A stretch of 14,380 nt of DNA from Candidatus Bathyarchaeota archaeon (GCA_026014605.1 JAOZIC010000155.1:1-14380), one strand, 5' to 3'. Positions 1 to 8,092 are shown, counted from the first letter of the stretch. Made by a program: numbers and translations. The notes: generated by a model not told the origin, from the letters alone.

Positions 1-1190
1 TTAGAAACATCAAAACATTCAATTATTCGGGGAAGCGACGGCAAATTCAACGCAGTCTGCAAATCAACTATGGCACTGTCCTCGTCTAGGTTTGCTTCTA
101 TGTTCTTTTCTGCCAACTTTATCAATTGCAGTTCATCCCCGTCCGTGGGCACACGCAAACTTACTGGACCACCTCTCAGCGCGGAAAAGTATTCCTGCAA
201 CGCAGTTTGCTCTTCTGTGTCCGTCCATGCAGGCATGTTAACCAGAATCTCTTGAGGAATCTGCTTGGTTGAATAGAACTCCTTCAAAAACTGTTGCTCA
301 ATCTGCGGCTCAAACTCCAACGTATACTCCTTTTTACCCAAAAGCACACCCTTTCGTACACCCATCTGAACAACCAACATTTGGTCACCCAGCCGCCGAA
401 ACGCGATAACATCTTGGTCAAACTGGCGGTGACCGTCCACAACTTGGCGTTGAGTAAGAAGCTGAATAGAAACAATCTGGTTACGTAACTCCAAAGCATG
501 TTCGTAATCCACTTCTTGAGAAGCCTTTTGCATCTGAAGACTAAGCAACTTGATAACCTCTTCATAGTTGCCCGAAAGAAACGACCGCGCTTGGTCAACC
601 TGCTCGTTGTATTCCTCTTTTGTCACGTTCCCCGTGCATGGAGCAGTACACAAATTGATGTGAAAGTTCAGGCAGGCTCGTTTTGGCATTTTTTTACAAA
701 CACGCAATTTGAAGATTTTGATAACAAGCCGTTGCAGTTCTCGTCGCAGGTAACCTTCTGTGTATGGTCCAAACATGTCCAGTCTGGATGACGGTTTTCG
801 TGTACTGAAAATTCTGGGGTAATGCTCTTTAGAAATGGCGATGTATGCGAAGGTTTTGGCGTCTTTGAGGTTAACGTTGTATTTTGGTTTGTGTTTTTTT
901 ACCAGCTTGTTTTCTAACAAAAGTGCTTCTACTTCGTTGTAGACTATTATCCATTCTATGGTTCGGATTTTTGGAACCATATGCAACGTTTTTTCGGTTT
1001 GGTCGGATTTAGAAAAGTAGCTTCGGACCCGTGCTCTGAGGTTTTTGGCTTTTCCGATGTAGATGATTTTGTCTTTGGCGTCCTTGAACATGTATACTCC
1101 TGGTTCGGTGGGAATTTCTGAACTGTTGAATTCGGACTGCTCAGAGATTGAAATCAATTTTAGTACGACCAAACATGTTACTTGGTGCAT
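1..1190 (-). CDS. uvrC: UvrC, excinuclease ABC subunit C (3' end cut by window edge)
   Basis: UvrC makes both incisions around a DNA lesion after UvrA and UvrB have loaded. About 396 residues are visible of a protein that is usually about 600. The GIY-YIG nuclease domain is at residues 30-115, with the GVY and YIG elements at 31-33 and 44-46 and a conserved Glu near 93. Four cysteines at 165, 173, 181 and 185 match the Fe-S ligand spacing of UvrC except for a shorter first gap. A UVR motif that binds UvrB lies at about 205-245. The frame stays open to base 1, ending at the conserved IECFDVS at the entry to the RNase H-like nuclease domain, so that domain and the HhH motifs are outside the window. 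The chosen ATG overlaps the end of uvrA by 13 bases. TTG codons at 1172 and 1157 are alternatives, since the first 12 residues do not look conserved and no clear SD is seen. It is the last gene of a probable uvrB-uvrA-uvrC operon. Confidence 0.93.
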   Translation of the reverse strand, partial: MHQVTCLVVLKLISISEQSEFNSSEIPTEPGVYMFKDAKDKIIYIGKAKNLRARVRSYFSKSDQTEKTLHMVPKIRTIEWIIVYNEVEALLLENKLVKKHKPKYNVNLKDAKTFAYIAISKEHYPRIFSTRKPSSRLDMFGPYTEGYLRRELQRLVIKIFKLRVCKKMPKRACLNFHINLCTAPCTGNVTKEEYNEQVDQARSFLSGNYEEVIKLLSLQMQKASQEVDYEHALELRNQIVSIQLLTQRQVVDGHRQFDQDVIAFRRLGDQMLVVQMGVRKGVLLGKKEYTLEFEPQIEQQFLKEFYSTKQIPQEILVNMPAWTDTEEQTALQEYFSALRGGPVSLRVPTDGDELQLIKLAEKNIEANLDEDSAIVDLQTALNLPSLPRIIECFDVS

Positions 1191-4030
1191 TCTTTAAGGA
1201 ACTTGCCCGTGTAAGATTTGCTGTTTTTGGCAACTTCTTCGGGTGTTCCTTGAGCGATTACTTGTCCTCCGGCTTCGCCGCCTTCTGGACCTAAATCAAT
1301 AAGGTAGTCACAGCTTTTTATAACATCCAAGTTATGTTCGATAACATAAACCGTGTTTCCCTTATCCACCAGACTGTTTAACACCTGAATCAACCTGTTA
1401 GTATCATCAAAATGAAGACCAGTAGTAGGCTCATCCAACATGTAAACCACATGACCTGCCTTGTTTTTGCTTAATTCGCGGGTAATTTTTATTCGTTGGC
1501 TTTCTCCTCCAGACAGCGTGGTTGAGCTCTGTCCCAGTTTGATGTAACCCAAGCCTACGTCGAGTAGTGTTTGGAGTTTTCGTGAGATTGCTGGGATGTT
1601 TTTGAAGAATTCTGCTGCTTCTTCTACTTCCATGTCCAAGACTTCGGCTATGTTTTTGCCTTTGTATCGGATGTTTAGTGTTTCTTTGTTGTAGCGTTTT
1701 CCTTTGCAGTCACTGCATTTCACGTATACGTCGGGCAAGAAATTCATTTCAATACGGATAACACCGTATCCGCCACATGTTTCACACCTGCCGCCCTTGA
1801 CGTTAAACGAAAACCTTCCTGCCTTGTAGCCACGCATTTTTGCGTCTTTTGTTTGAGCAAAAAGTTTGCGTATCTCATCAAACAGCTTTGTATACGTTGC
1901 AGGGTTACTGCGCGGAGTTTTCCCAATAGGCTCTTGATTAATTACAATAACGTTCTGCACATCAGATGGAACCGTTATGTTGTCGTGTTTTCCAATCTTG
2001 TCAACGTGTTCGCCGAACTTTTGACGCAAAACTGGCATAACCGTTAGGTTCATCAAGGTGCTTTTTCCAGAACCAGAAACTCCAGTTATTCCACACAAAA
2101 CTCCAAGCGGCAGGTCAACTTTGATTCCTTTGAGGTTGTTTTCTTTTGCGCCTTCTATGGTCATGTAGCCTTGAGCTTTTCGCCGTTTGTTGGGAACCTC
2201 AATTTTCAGTTTTCCTGACAAATACTTTCCCGTTAAACTGTTTCGGCACTTCATAATCTTGGAAACTGGACCCTGACAAACAATCTGCCCACCATGAACA
2301 CCCGCACCCGGACCCATGTCAACTATGTAATCCGCGTTCAGAATTGTTTCTTCGTCGTGCTCAACAACTATCAAAGTGTTGCCTAAATCCCGCAGTTTAT
2401 GCAAGGTACTGATGAGTTTTTTGTTGTCCCTGTGATGCAAACCAATACTGGGCTCGTCTAAGATATACAAAACGCCCATCAAGTTGCTGCCTATTTGGGT
2501 GGCTAAACGGATACGTTGGGCTTCTCCGCCTGACAGGGTTCTAGCTGCGCGCGACAAAGTGAGGTAGCTGAGTCCAACGTTTTTTAGAAAACCCAGCCGT
2601 TCGTTGATTTCTTTTAGCACCTGTTTGGCGATTACCATTTCTTTTTCGTTTAGTTTGCTGGGTAGTTGCTCAAAGAATTCTACGGCTTGTTCGATAGAAA
2701 GTTCGGTTACGTCGCTGATGCTTTTGTCCAGTATTCGGACACCTAAAACTACGGGGCGTAAACGTTTTCCGTCACACGCGGTGCAAGGCGAAGATTTCAT
2801 GAACCGCATGATTGCTTCTTTTCTGCCTTCACTTTCGGTTTGGCGGTATAATCTGAGTGTTTGGGGGATTACTCCTTCCCAACCGTTTTTCATCCACATG
2901 CTCGCGCCATTTGACCAGTTCCCGTTGATTGGCTGTGAAGTTCCATACAAAAGAACGTCAAGCTGTTTTTTTGTAAAGTCCTTTATTGGTGTGAACACAT
3001 CGAAACCAAATTTTTTGCCAACCGCGGCAAGTTGTTGAACCCTCCAACTCAGGTCCATTTTTCCGTAAACTGCAAGGGCGCCGTCTATGATTGACTTGTT
3101 TTTGTTTGGAATTATTAACTCTTCAGAAATTTCCATTGTGTCGCCAAGCCCGTGGCACTGCTGGCATGCGCCGTATGGTGAGTTGAACGAGAACATTCTG
3201 GGTTCTAGGCTTTCAAACACGATTTCGGGGTGGTTTGGGCATGCGCCAAAGGTGCTGTAGATTGTTTCGCCTTGGAACCGTTCTACTTCGCGTCTTTCTG
3301 TGTTTTCTTCGGCTTGGTCGACTACTATCATTGTTCCTTTGCCGACTTCCAAGGCTTGTTCTACGGCTTCTGAGATTCTTGAGCGTTCTTCGTTATCGAT
3401 TGTTACGGTGTCGATTACGGCTTCAATCCAATGTTTTCCGTAACGTTCAAGTTTTTGTTCACTGATTTGCTCTGAATCTACGATTTTTTGGTCAACACGG
3501 ATTCTGGTATAACCGTCTTTTTTCAGGTCTTCCATGACTTTTTCGTGAGTTCCCTTGATTCCCCTAATTACTGGGGCAAGAAACGTCAACGTTTTGCCCT
3601 GTTCTTGCATTATCAAACTAGTAATGTTTTCAGGGCTCTGCGGGTGAATCAGGCTATCACATTTCGGACAGTGATGCACACCGATACGTGCAAAAAGTAG
3701 CCTTAGGTAATCGTAAATTTCTGTTACAGTTCCCACTGTTGAACGCGGGTTCTTGCTTGTAGTTTTTTGTTCAATAGAAATCGCGGGCGAAAGTCCCTCT
3801 ATCGAGTCTACATCTGGTTTGTCCATCAAACCCAAAAACTGACGTGCATAAGCCGACAGACTTTCCACGTATCTTCTTTGTCCTTCAGCGTAAATTGTGT
3901 CAAACGCTAAGGTAGATTTTCCTGAACCAGACAGCCCCGTGATTACAATAAACTTGTTTCTGGGCAGTTCTACGTCAACGTTCTTCAGATTGTGCTCCCG
4001 TGCACCCTTAACAAAAATGCTGTCTCTCAT
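1178..4030 (-). CDS. uvrA: UvrA, excinuclease ABC subunit A
   Basis: UvrA is the damage-sensing ATPase dimer that hands damaged DNA to UvrB. The 950-residue length is normal for the family. The first ABC module has Walker A GLSGSGKS at 32-39, signature LSGGEAQR and Walker B with LDEPSIGLHH. The second module has GVSGSGKS at about 640, LSGGESQR at about 840 and LDEPTTGLHFDD. The C-terminal zinc finger (CETC then CSDC) before the second signature is intact. In the earlier zinc module the first pair reads C-P-N-H rather than CxxC, a variant that I recall from other UvrA proteins. The ATG is followed at once by the typical opening I-V-KGAREHNLKN, so the start is well fixed, although its SD is weak. 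It lies 43 bases after uvrB and overlaps the uvrC start, which fits co-transcription. The close match to bacterial UvrA suggests an old transfer from Bacteria, an inference based on general knowledge of archaeal Uvr genes. Confidence 0.97.
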   Translation of the reverse strand: MRDSIFVKGAREHNLKNVDVELPRNKFIVITGLSGSGKSTLAFDTIYAEGQRRYVESLSAYARQFLGLMDKPDVDSIEGLSPAISIEQKTTSKNPRSTVGTVTEIYDYLRLLFARIGVHHCPKCDSLIHPQSPENITSLIMQEQGKTLTFLAPVIRGIKGTHEKVMEDLKKDGYTRIRVDQKIVDSEQISEQKLERYGKHWIEAVIDTVTIDNEERSRISEAVEQALEVGKGTMIVVDQAEENTERREVERFQGETIYSTFGACPNHPEIVFESLEPRMFSFNSPYGACQQCHGLGDTMEISEELIIPNKNKSIIDGALAVYGKMDLSWRVQQLAAVGKKFGFDVFTPIKDFTKKQLDVLLYGTSQPINGNWSNGASMWMKNGWEGVIPQTLRLYRQTESEGRKEAIMRFMKSSPCTACDGKRLRPVVLGVRILDKSISDVTELSIEQAVEFFEQLPSKLNEKEMVIAKQVLKEINERLGFLKNVGLSYLTLSRAARTLSGGEAQRIRLATQIGSNLMGVLYILDEPSIGLHHRDNKKLISTLHKLRDLGNTLIVVEHDEETILNADYIVDMGPGAGVHGGQIVCQGPVSKIMKCRNSLTGKYLSGKLKIEVPNKRRKAQGYMTIEGAKENNLKGIKVDLPLGVLCGITGVSGSGKSTLMNLTVMPVLRQKFGEHVDKIGKHDNITVPSDVQNVIVINQEPIGKTPRSNPATYTKLFDEIRKLFAQTKDAKMRGYKAGRFSFNVKGGRCETCGGYGVIRIEMNFLPDVYVKCSDCKGKRYNKETLNIRYKGKNIAEVLDMEVEEAAEFFKNIPAISRKLQTLLDVGLGYIKLGQSSTTLSGGESQRIKITRELSKNKAGHVVYMLDEPTTGLHFDDTNRLIQVLNSLVDKGNTVYVIEHNLDVIKSCDYLIDLGPEGGEAGGQVIAQGTPEEVAKNSKSYTGKFLKECTK

Positions 4031-4073
4031 AGTCTTGAACCTGTTTTACTATACCGCATATACGAACCCATTT

Positions 4074-6041
4074 TTACCTTACTTTTTTCTTGTCTTTTCG
4101 TTCCCGTTTCTCCAACACATAATCTAAAGACTTCTCTAACTCTTTGATGCGGTCTCTTAACTCGATAGCTTTTTCAAACTCAAGCCGCGCAGCAGCAGAC
4201 CTCATCTTCGCATCAAGTTCGATTAGACGTGTTTGAATTTCAGTTTTGGACAAGTGTTTAGTGCCTTTGATTTTTCCTTTACTTTCTGCTACACTTTTCA
4301 CTATTGTTTTTGGTGTAATTCCGTGTTTCTTGTTGTAGCTTTTCTGGAACATCCGCCTGTAACGAGTAATTTCCATAGCCCTTTTAATTGACTGCGTTTT
4401 CTCATCAGCATACAAAAACACTTTACCGTTAACATTACGGGCAGCCCGCCCGATAGTTTGAATAAGGCTGCGTTCATCGCGCAAGAAGCCCTCTTTGTCT
4501 GCATCTAGAATGAAGATTGTTGAAACTTCGGGAACATCCAAGCCTTCACGCAAAAGGTTAATTCCAACTAGGATGTCAAACTCGCCTGCCCGAAGCTGCC
4601 TGATTAGTTCTATTCGGTCTAGGCTGTCTATTTCTGAGTGCATGTATCTTACCTGAAAGCCTTCTTTAACCAAGTAATCGGTCAGGTCTTCTGCCATTCT
4701 TTTGGTCAAAGTGGTTATCAGAACCCTGTCGCCTCTGTCGATGGTCTTTTTTGCTTCCTGTTTCAGGTGCTGCATCTGCCCCTCAATGGGGTGAATTTCT
4801 ACTTCGGGGTCTAACAGTCCAGTGGGTCTTGTGATTAATTCTACTGGTTTGCCGCTGACCTGTAGTTCATACTCTGCGGGGGTTGCGGAAACAAACAAGG
4901 TTTTGTTCATTTTCTTTTCGAATTCTTCAAACTTTAGTGGGCGGTTATCAAACGCGCACGAAAGCCTAAAACCGTAATCAACAAGATTCTTCTTCCTCGA
5001 ATAATCCCCATTAAACATGGCACGTGATTGTGGAATTGTTTGGTGGCTCTCATCGATTATGAGTAAAAAGTCCTTAGGGAAATAGTCAATCAAAACAAAT
5101 GGGGGTTCGCCTGGGGTTCGTCCGTCAAAGTGGCGGCTGTAGTTTTCGATTCCTTTGCAGTACCCCATTTCTTTTATCATTTCGATATCATATTTCACTC
5201 GCTTTCTGAGCCTTTGCGCCTCAAGCGCAGGAAGTTTGGGCAGTTCTTCCTCCAACTCTTTTTGTATCTGCACTATTGCACGTTTTTGTTTCTCTTCAGG
5301 CACAACATACTGACGCGCAGGATACAACGTAATCTTGTCGATACTGACTTTGGTGTCTCCTGTTATTGCGTCGACTTCTTTGATGCTTGCTATTTTGTCG
5401 CCTTCAAGAGTTATGCGCAGTATGTCTTCTTCGTAAGACGGAATAACATCAACAACATTTCCTCTTACCCTGAACTTGCCCGCTTCAAGCACCTTATCGT
5501 TACGTTCATACTGCATATTCACCAGCGACTGCATCAAATCTCGGCGTTTAATCTGTTTTCCAACACTCAAATCAGCAGCCATACCCTGATAGTCTTCAGG
5601 ATTACCCAAACCGTAAATGCAGCTGATACTTGCCACAATTATTGTGTCTTCGCGGCTTACGATGCTTGATACTGCGTGCATGCGCATTTTTTCTATTTGT
5701 TCGTTGATGTCAGAGTCTTTTTCGATGTACATGTCGGTGGTTGGCAGATACGATTCGGGCTGGTAATACGAATAAAATGAGATAAAATATTCCACACGGT
5801 TGTTAGGAAAAAGCTCCTTTAACTCCGCATAAAGCTGAGCTGCCAAAGTTTTGTTGTGCGCAAGAACCAAGGTGGGTTTTTGTAGTTTGTTAATCAAATT
5901 GGCCATAACAAATGTTTTGCCGCTTCCAGTAATGCCCAAAAGAGTTTGCTTGTCTTTGGTTTTGTAGTTTTCAACAAGTTTTTCCACTGCTTCCTGCTGA
6001 CCCGGAGACATCTTGTAAGGGGCAACTAACTCGAAGCGCAT
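4074..6041 (-). CDS. uvrB: UvrB, excinuclease ABC subunit B
   Basis: UvrB is the helicase-like subunit that verifies damage, clamps the DNA and recruits UvrC. From the chosen ATG the protein has 655 residues, a normal size. Walker A GITGSGKT is at 36-43. The aromatic beta-hairpin that inserts between strands (FYSYYQPESYLP) is at about 88-100. The DEAD-like motif IIDESH is near 325. The helicase C-terminal part has VGINLLREGLDVPEV and QTIGRAARN. A C-terminal UVR motif that pairs with UvrC is at about 610-645. The frame continues upstream to a GTG at 6116, but the family normally begins with the F-L-V-P-Y-SPGQQ-type segment found right after the ATG at 6041. A GGATGAT sequence just upstream may serve as SD. 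It is the first gene of the uvrB-uvrA-uvrC group, so its upstream region probably carries the operon promoter. Confidence 0.97.
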   Translation of the reverse strand: MRFELVAPYKMSPGQQEAVEKLVENYKTKDKQTLLGITGSGKTFVMANLINKLQKPTLVLAHNKTLAAQLYAELKELFPNNRVEYFISFYSYYQPESYLPTTDMYIEKDSDINEQIEKMRMHAVSSIVSREDTIIVASISCIYGLGNPEDYQGMAADLSVGKQIKRRDLMQSLVNMQYERNDKVLEAGKFRVRGNVVDVIPSYEEDILRITLEGDKIASIKEVDAITGDTKVSIDKITLYPARQYVVPEEKQKRAIVQIQKELEEELPKLPALEAQRLRKRVKYDIEMIKEMGYCKGIENYSRHFDGRTPGEPPFVLIDYFPKDFLLIIDESHQTIPQSRAMFNGDYSRKKNLVDYGFRLSCAFDNRPLKFEEFEKKMNKTLFVSATPAEYELQVSGKPVELITRPTGLLDPEVEIHPIEGQMQHLKQEAKKTIDRGDRVLITTLTKRMAEDLTDYLVKEGFQVRYMHSEIDSLDRIELIRQLRAGEFDILVGINLLREGLDVPEVSTIFILDADKEGFLRDERSLIQTIGRAARNVNGKVFLYADEKTQSIKRAMEITRYRRMFQKSYNKKHGITPKTIVKSVAESKGKIKGTKHLSKTEIQTRLIELDAKMRSAAARLEFEKAIELRDRIKELEKSLDYVLEKRERKDKKKVR

Positions 6042-6158
6042 AATATCATCCAACAACCAATAAAAAAGAATAAACTTACAAGAAAAACAGTGGCTTAAAA
6101 TGTTTTCAGTTTTCACTTTACAAAAATGTCTAAAACACTATTCTCCGCTATAGAAAGA

Positions 6159-6191
6159 TGCGGGGGGAACCCCAAATAAATGTGGGGGGAA
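6159..6191. repeat. Two 11-bp G-rich direct repeats, 22 bp apart
   Basis: TGCGGGGGGAA at 6159-6169 and TGTGGGGGGAA at 6181-6191 differ at one position. Their centre-to-centre distance is 22 bp, close to two turns of DNA, so both would face the same side of the helix. They lie between the stop of the small membrane-protein gene and the uvrB start, 118-150 bases upstream of that start. This arrangement would suit an operator for a dimeric regulator, but no such protein is known here. Chance similarity of G-runs cannot be excluded. Confidence 0.35.
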
Positions 6192-6201
6192 TGTTTTTGC
6201 T

Positions 6202-6420
6202 TTACTCGTTTGATCTGCTTAGGTATACCCAAATCACTACAAAGAAAGTAGTAATCAGAGCACCTGCTAAACCTGAGATTATCCACTCTGATGAGGCAAA
6301 CAGGAACTCAAAATTAGCTGCTAGCCACGGCCAAATTGCTTTATAACCGATGTTTGCAGCTATTCCTCCTACGAAGCCCAAAACAGCAAACATACCCAGT
6401 ATTTTCACTCTATCATTCAT
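6202..6420 (-). CDS. Small membrane protein with two transmembrane segments
   Basis: I do not recognise this 72-residue protein as a named family. It has a short polar N-terminus (MNDRVK), a hydrophobic glycine-rich segment at about 6-30, a middle portion rich in Trp and Phe (WPWLAANFEFLF) that may lie at the membrane surface, and a second hydrophobic helix at about 44-66 ending in a polar tail (SRSNE). The ATG at 6420 is preferred because AAGGTGA at 6426-6432 is a well-spaced SD; the in-frame GTG at 6429 overlaps that SD. The gene is divergent from the cdv cluster across a 225-base intergenic region and lies 160 bases upstream of uvrB on the same strand. Either neighbourhood could be relevant. 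The clear hydrophobic pattern and SD make it likely to be a real gene, but its function is unknown. Confidence 0.72.
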   Translation of the reverse strand: MNDRVKILGMFAVLGFVGGIAANIGYKAIWPWLAANFEFLFASSEWIISGLAGALITTFFVVIWVYLSRSNE

Positions 6421-6472
6421 ATGTTTCACCTTATTTTTAACAGTAAATCTCCGCGCTTTTGAGTCTAACTTA

Positions 6473-6480
6473 CATAAAAC
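6473..6480 (-). promoter_or_regulatory. Candidate TATA box for the small membrane protein gene
   Basis: On the minus strand this reads GTTTTATG inside an A/T-rich stretch. A start of transcription about 26 bases downstream would fall near 6450, leaving a leader of about 30 bases that contains the SD. This is based on position and composition only. Confidence 0.3.
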
Positions 6481-6565
6481 TGTCTATTTTCGCTACTCCG
6501 CCCCATCTCTCTTTCAATCTTAGATTTAAAGCTCAAAACGGCGATAGAATGGGTATATTATGTTA

Positions 6566-6575
6566 GATATATATG
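6566..6575 (+). promoter_or_regulatory. Candidate TATA box for the cdv cluster
   Basis: GATATATATG is the strongest TATA-like run upstream of the first ESCRT-III gene. It predicts transcription starting near 6595-6600 and a leader of about 50 bases before the ATG at 6646. A second A/T-rich candidate, GCTTTAAAC, lies at about 6611-6619, but would place the start too close to the SD. Confidence 0.4.
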
Positions 6576-6645
6576 TGGATGTTCGTTGCATGTTAACAAC
6601 GTAATAATATGCTTTAAACACACCTGCTTGCGTGAGGAAATAAGT

Positions 6646-7299
6646 ATGTCCGAAAAATTTGCAAAAAAATGGGGAGAAGGAGTCGACGACACACCTCTCA
6701 GCAATAAAATAAAGGACGCCGTAAGGCCTCCAGGTCCATTGAAACCACGATTAGATTTCGCCGTAAAACGGATGGAAATGCAAATCCAACGATTAGACAA
6801 AGCAGCAGACCGATTCTCTGACCGCGACAAATCCATCTTCCAAAAAATAGTAAACGCATACACCAAACACGACATGGCACGCGCAAGCGTATTCGCTAAT
6901 GAACTAGCCGAAATACGCAAAATGGAAAAAATGATTATGCACGCAAGACTCGCACTTGAACAAATTGTTCTACGACTAAGCACAGTTTCAGAACTAGGCG
7001 ATGTAGTAAGCACTTTGGCTCCAGCAGTCAGTGTATTGCGCAGCGTAAAAACAGGAATGGCAACAGTATTCCCAGAAGCAGAACGCGAACTTGGCAGCAT
7101 AGGCAACTTGCTTAGCGGAATTATCATGGATGCAGGCTACAACTCAGGCATGAACATTGACTTCCAGACCGCAGGTGACGACGCGCAGAAGATTTTGACT
7201 GAAGCAGCAACCGTTGCAGAAACCAAAGTCAAAGAAAAATTCCCAGAATTGCCCTCAAGCATGCCATCATTTGGTGAAGCCCTTAACAGCGAAGCATAG
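6646..7299 (+). CDS. ESCRT-III family protein (Snf7/CdvB-like, without winged helix)
   Basis: This 217-residue protein is an archaeal ESCRT-III subunit of the CdvB1/CdvB2 kind, expected to polymerise at the division site. The N-terminal part is basic. A long helical hairpin runs from about residue 30 to 110, with the ESCRT-III core pattern ARASVFANELAEIRKMEKMI, which parallels ERAAIFATELAELRKLTKVI in the second ESCRT-III gene of this cluster. The C-terminus carries a proline-containing segment (FPELPSSMPSF) that resembles a MIM2 motif for the MIT domain of the Vps4 ATPase. There is no winged-helix extension. The ATG at 6646 is chosen because GTGAGGA lies 7 bases upstream and because the 20 residues encoded upstream from 6586 look unrelated. 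It is the first gene of the cluster, 46 bases ahead of cdvA, with a hairpin across its stop codon. Confidence 0.9.
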   Translation: MSEKFAKKWGEGVDDTPLSNKIKDAVRPPGPLKPRLDFAVKRMEMQIQRLDKAADRFSDRDKSIFQKIVNAYTKHDMARASVFANELAEIRKMEKMIMHARLALEQIVLRLSTVSELGDVVSTLAPAVSVLRSVKTGMATVFPEAERELGSIGNLLSGIIMDAGYNSGMNIDFQTAGDDAQKILTEAATVAETKVKEKFPELPSSMPSFGEALNSEA

Positions 7300-7307
7300 C
7301 TTCGCTG
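7287..7307 (+). promoter_or_regulatory. Perfect 9-bp hairpin spanning the stop codon of the first ESCRT-III gene
   Basis: CAGCGAAGC and GCTTCGCTG are exact reverse complements separated by the triplet ATA. The TAG stop sits in the loop and the first base of the 3' arm. No T-run follows, so it is not a typical intrinsic terminator. It lies 25 bases before the cdvA SD, where an RNA hairpin could act in transcript processing, partial termination or protection of the upstream message. The inverted repeat is seen directly; the role is inferred. Confidence 0.5.
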
Positions 7308-7331
7308 ATTTAAGCGCTATACTTGGAAATT

Positions 7332-7341
7332 AAGGAGGTGA
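7332..7341 (+). promoter_or_regulatory. Full-length Shine-Dalgarno site of cdvA
   Basis: AAGGAGGTGA matches the complement of the usual archaeal 16S rRNA 3' end over its full length. It sits 4 bases before the GTG at 7346 and supports that codon as the start of cdvA. Such a strong site would compensate for the GTG and favour high expression. Confidence 0.85.
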
Positions 7342-7345
7342 CACT

Positions 7346-8092
7346 GTGTCAAAATCCATTTCCAATCCCTTTCTTTTTGTTGGCAAACAAATAAAGGACG
7401 AATATGGAAGACAAATCGGTCGCGTGGCATCGTTCAAGGTAACACCTACTGGTCGTATTGATGGCATCTTTGTTGAGCACGGTGACGGTGAGTTCCTAAG
7501 CTACTCTAACGAGCAAATCAGAATTGACAACGGTAATCTCATCATTTCTCCAACTCTTAAGTTGAAGGCCCGATCTCTTTGTAACGAAATTCCGTTAATC
7601 TGGAGAAAAGACCGCGCACTTAACGAGCTAGTAGAAAAGAAGAAGATTCCGCCAGAAATGTATGATGACTTGCACAACACTTTCGAAGGGGCACTAAATG
7701 AACTTAAAGAAAACGCCAAAGAACTGATGGACGACATAGACAGTCAGATAGAAAGCTGCAACACCCAGATTCATGAATTGCATTCTGCTTTGATCAACCT
7801 AGAGATTGAACGCGAAATCGGCAGATTAGATGGCGACTCTTACGACAAGGCCTTGGCAATTATTCAGTGGGGCTTGAAAGGAGTTAATGCGGAGAAAAGT
7901 GACTTAGATGCACTTAGAACTAAGTTGTCTAACTTGCTGTTAGGCGACAAAACTCCAGAAGTTCCTGAAGCTCCTAGAACTGAAGCACCAGAACAAATTG
8001 ATATTCCTGAAGCACCTGAGCCTGTCTCGTCGAACCTTCCTGAACCCCCAGTAATCATCCATGTTCGAAACCCTAGCAAGCAAGGTTCTTAA
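7346..8092 (+). CDS. cdvA: CdvA, archaeal cell division protein
   Basis: CdvA binds the membrane and recruits the ESCRT-III protein CdvB in Cdv-type division. The 248 residues show an N-terminal PRC-barrel-like beta domain at about 8-75 (FVGKQIKDEYGRQIGRVASF), then a long charged coiled-coil region at about 85-200, then an acidic, proline-rich tail at about 205-240 with repeated P-E-A-P units, and finally a hydrophobic-basic end (PPVIIHVRNP). In Sulfolobus the C-terminal peptide of CdvA binds the winged helix of CdvB. The end here occupies the corresponding place, and the downstream CdvB does have such a domain. The start is GTG with a perfect SD. The gene sits between two ESCRT-III genes, whereas Sulfolobus has cdvA, cdvB, cdvC only. 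CdvA is typical of Crenarchaeota, Thaumarchaeota and relatives, which places this genome in that part of the archaea. Confidence 0.88.
   Translation: MSKSISNPFLFVGKQIKDEYGRQIGRVASFKVTPTGRIDGIFVEHGDGEFLSYSNEQIRIDNGNLIISPTLKLKARSLCNEIPLIWRKDRALNELVEKKKIPPEMYDDLHNTFEGALNELKENAKELMDDIDSQIESCNTQIHELHSALINLEIEREIGRLDGDSYDKALAIIQWGLKGVNAEKSDLDALRTKLSNLLLGDKTPEVPEAPRTEAPEQIDIPEAPEPVSSNLPEPPVIIHVRNPSKQGS

Noticed and set aside
284..598. Minus-strand open frame of 104 codons that might suggest a broken uvrC
   Set aside because: It is in a different frame from uvrC. The true uvrC frame reads without interruption from 1190 to base 1.
2604..3038. Plus-strand open frame (144 codons) opposite uvrA
   Set aside because: It lies wholly inside conserved UvrA coding sequence and has no recognisable motif.
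5130..5669. Long plus-strand open frame (179 codons) opposite uvrB
   Set aside because: It is antisense to well-conserved UvrB sequence, has a Phe/His-rich composition typical of a complementary frame, and no SD.
6042..6116. 25-residue N-terminal extension of UvrB from a GTG at 6116
   Set aside because: The extension looks unlike UvrB, and the family's usual N-terminus begins at the ATG at 6041.
6586..6645. 20-residue N-terminal extension of the first ESCRT-III protein
   Set aside because: A good SD precedes ATG 6646 and the extension, with Cys and His scattered in it, overlaps the predicted leader.
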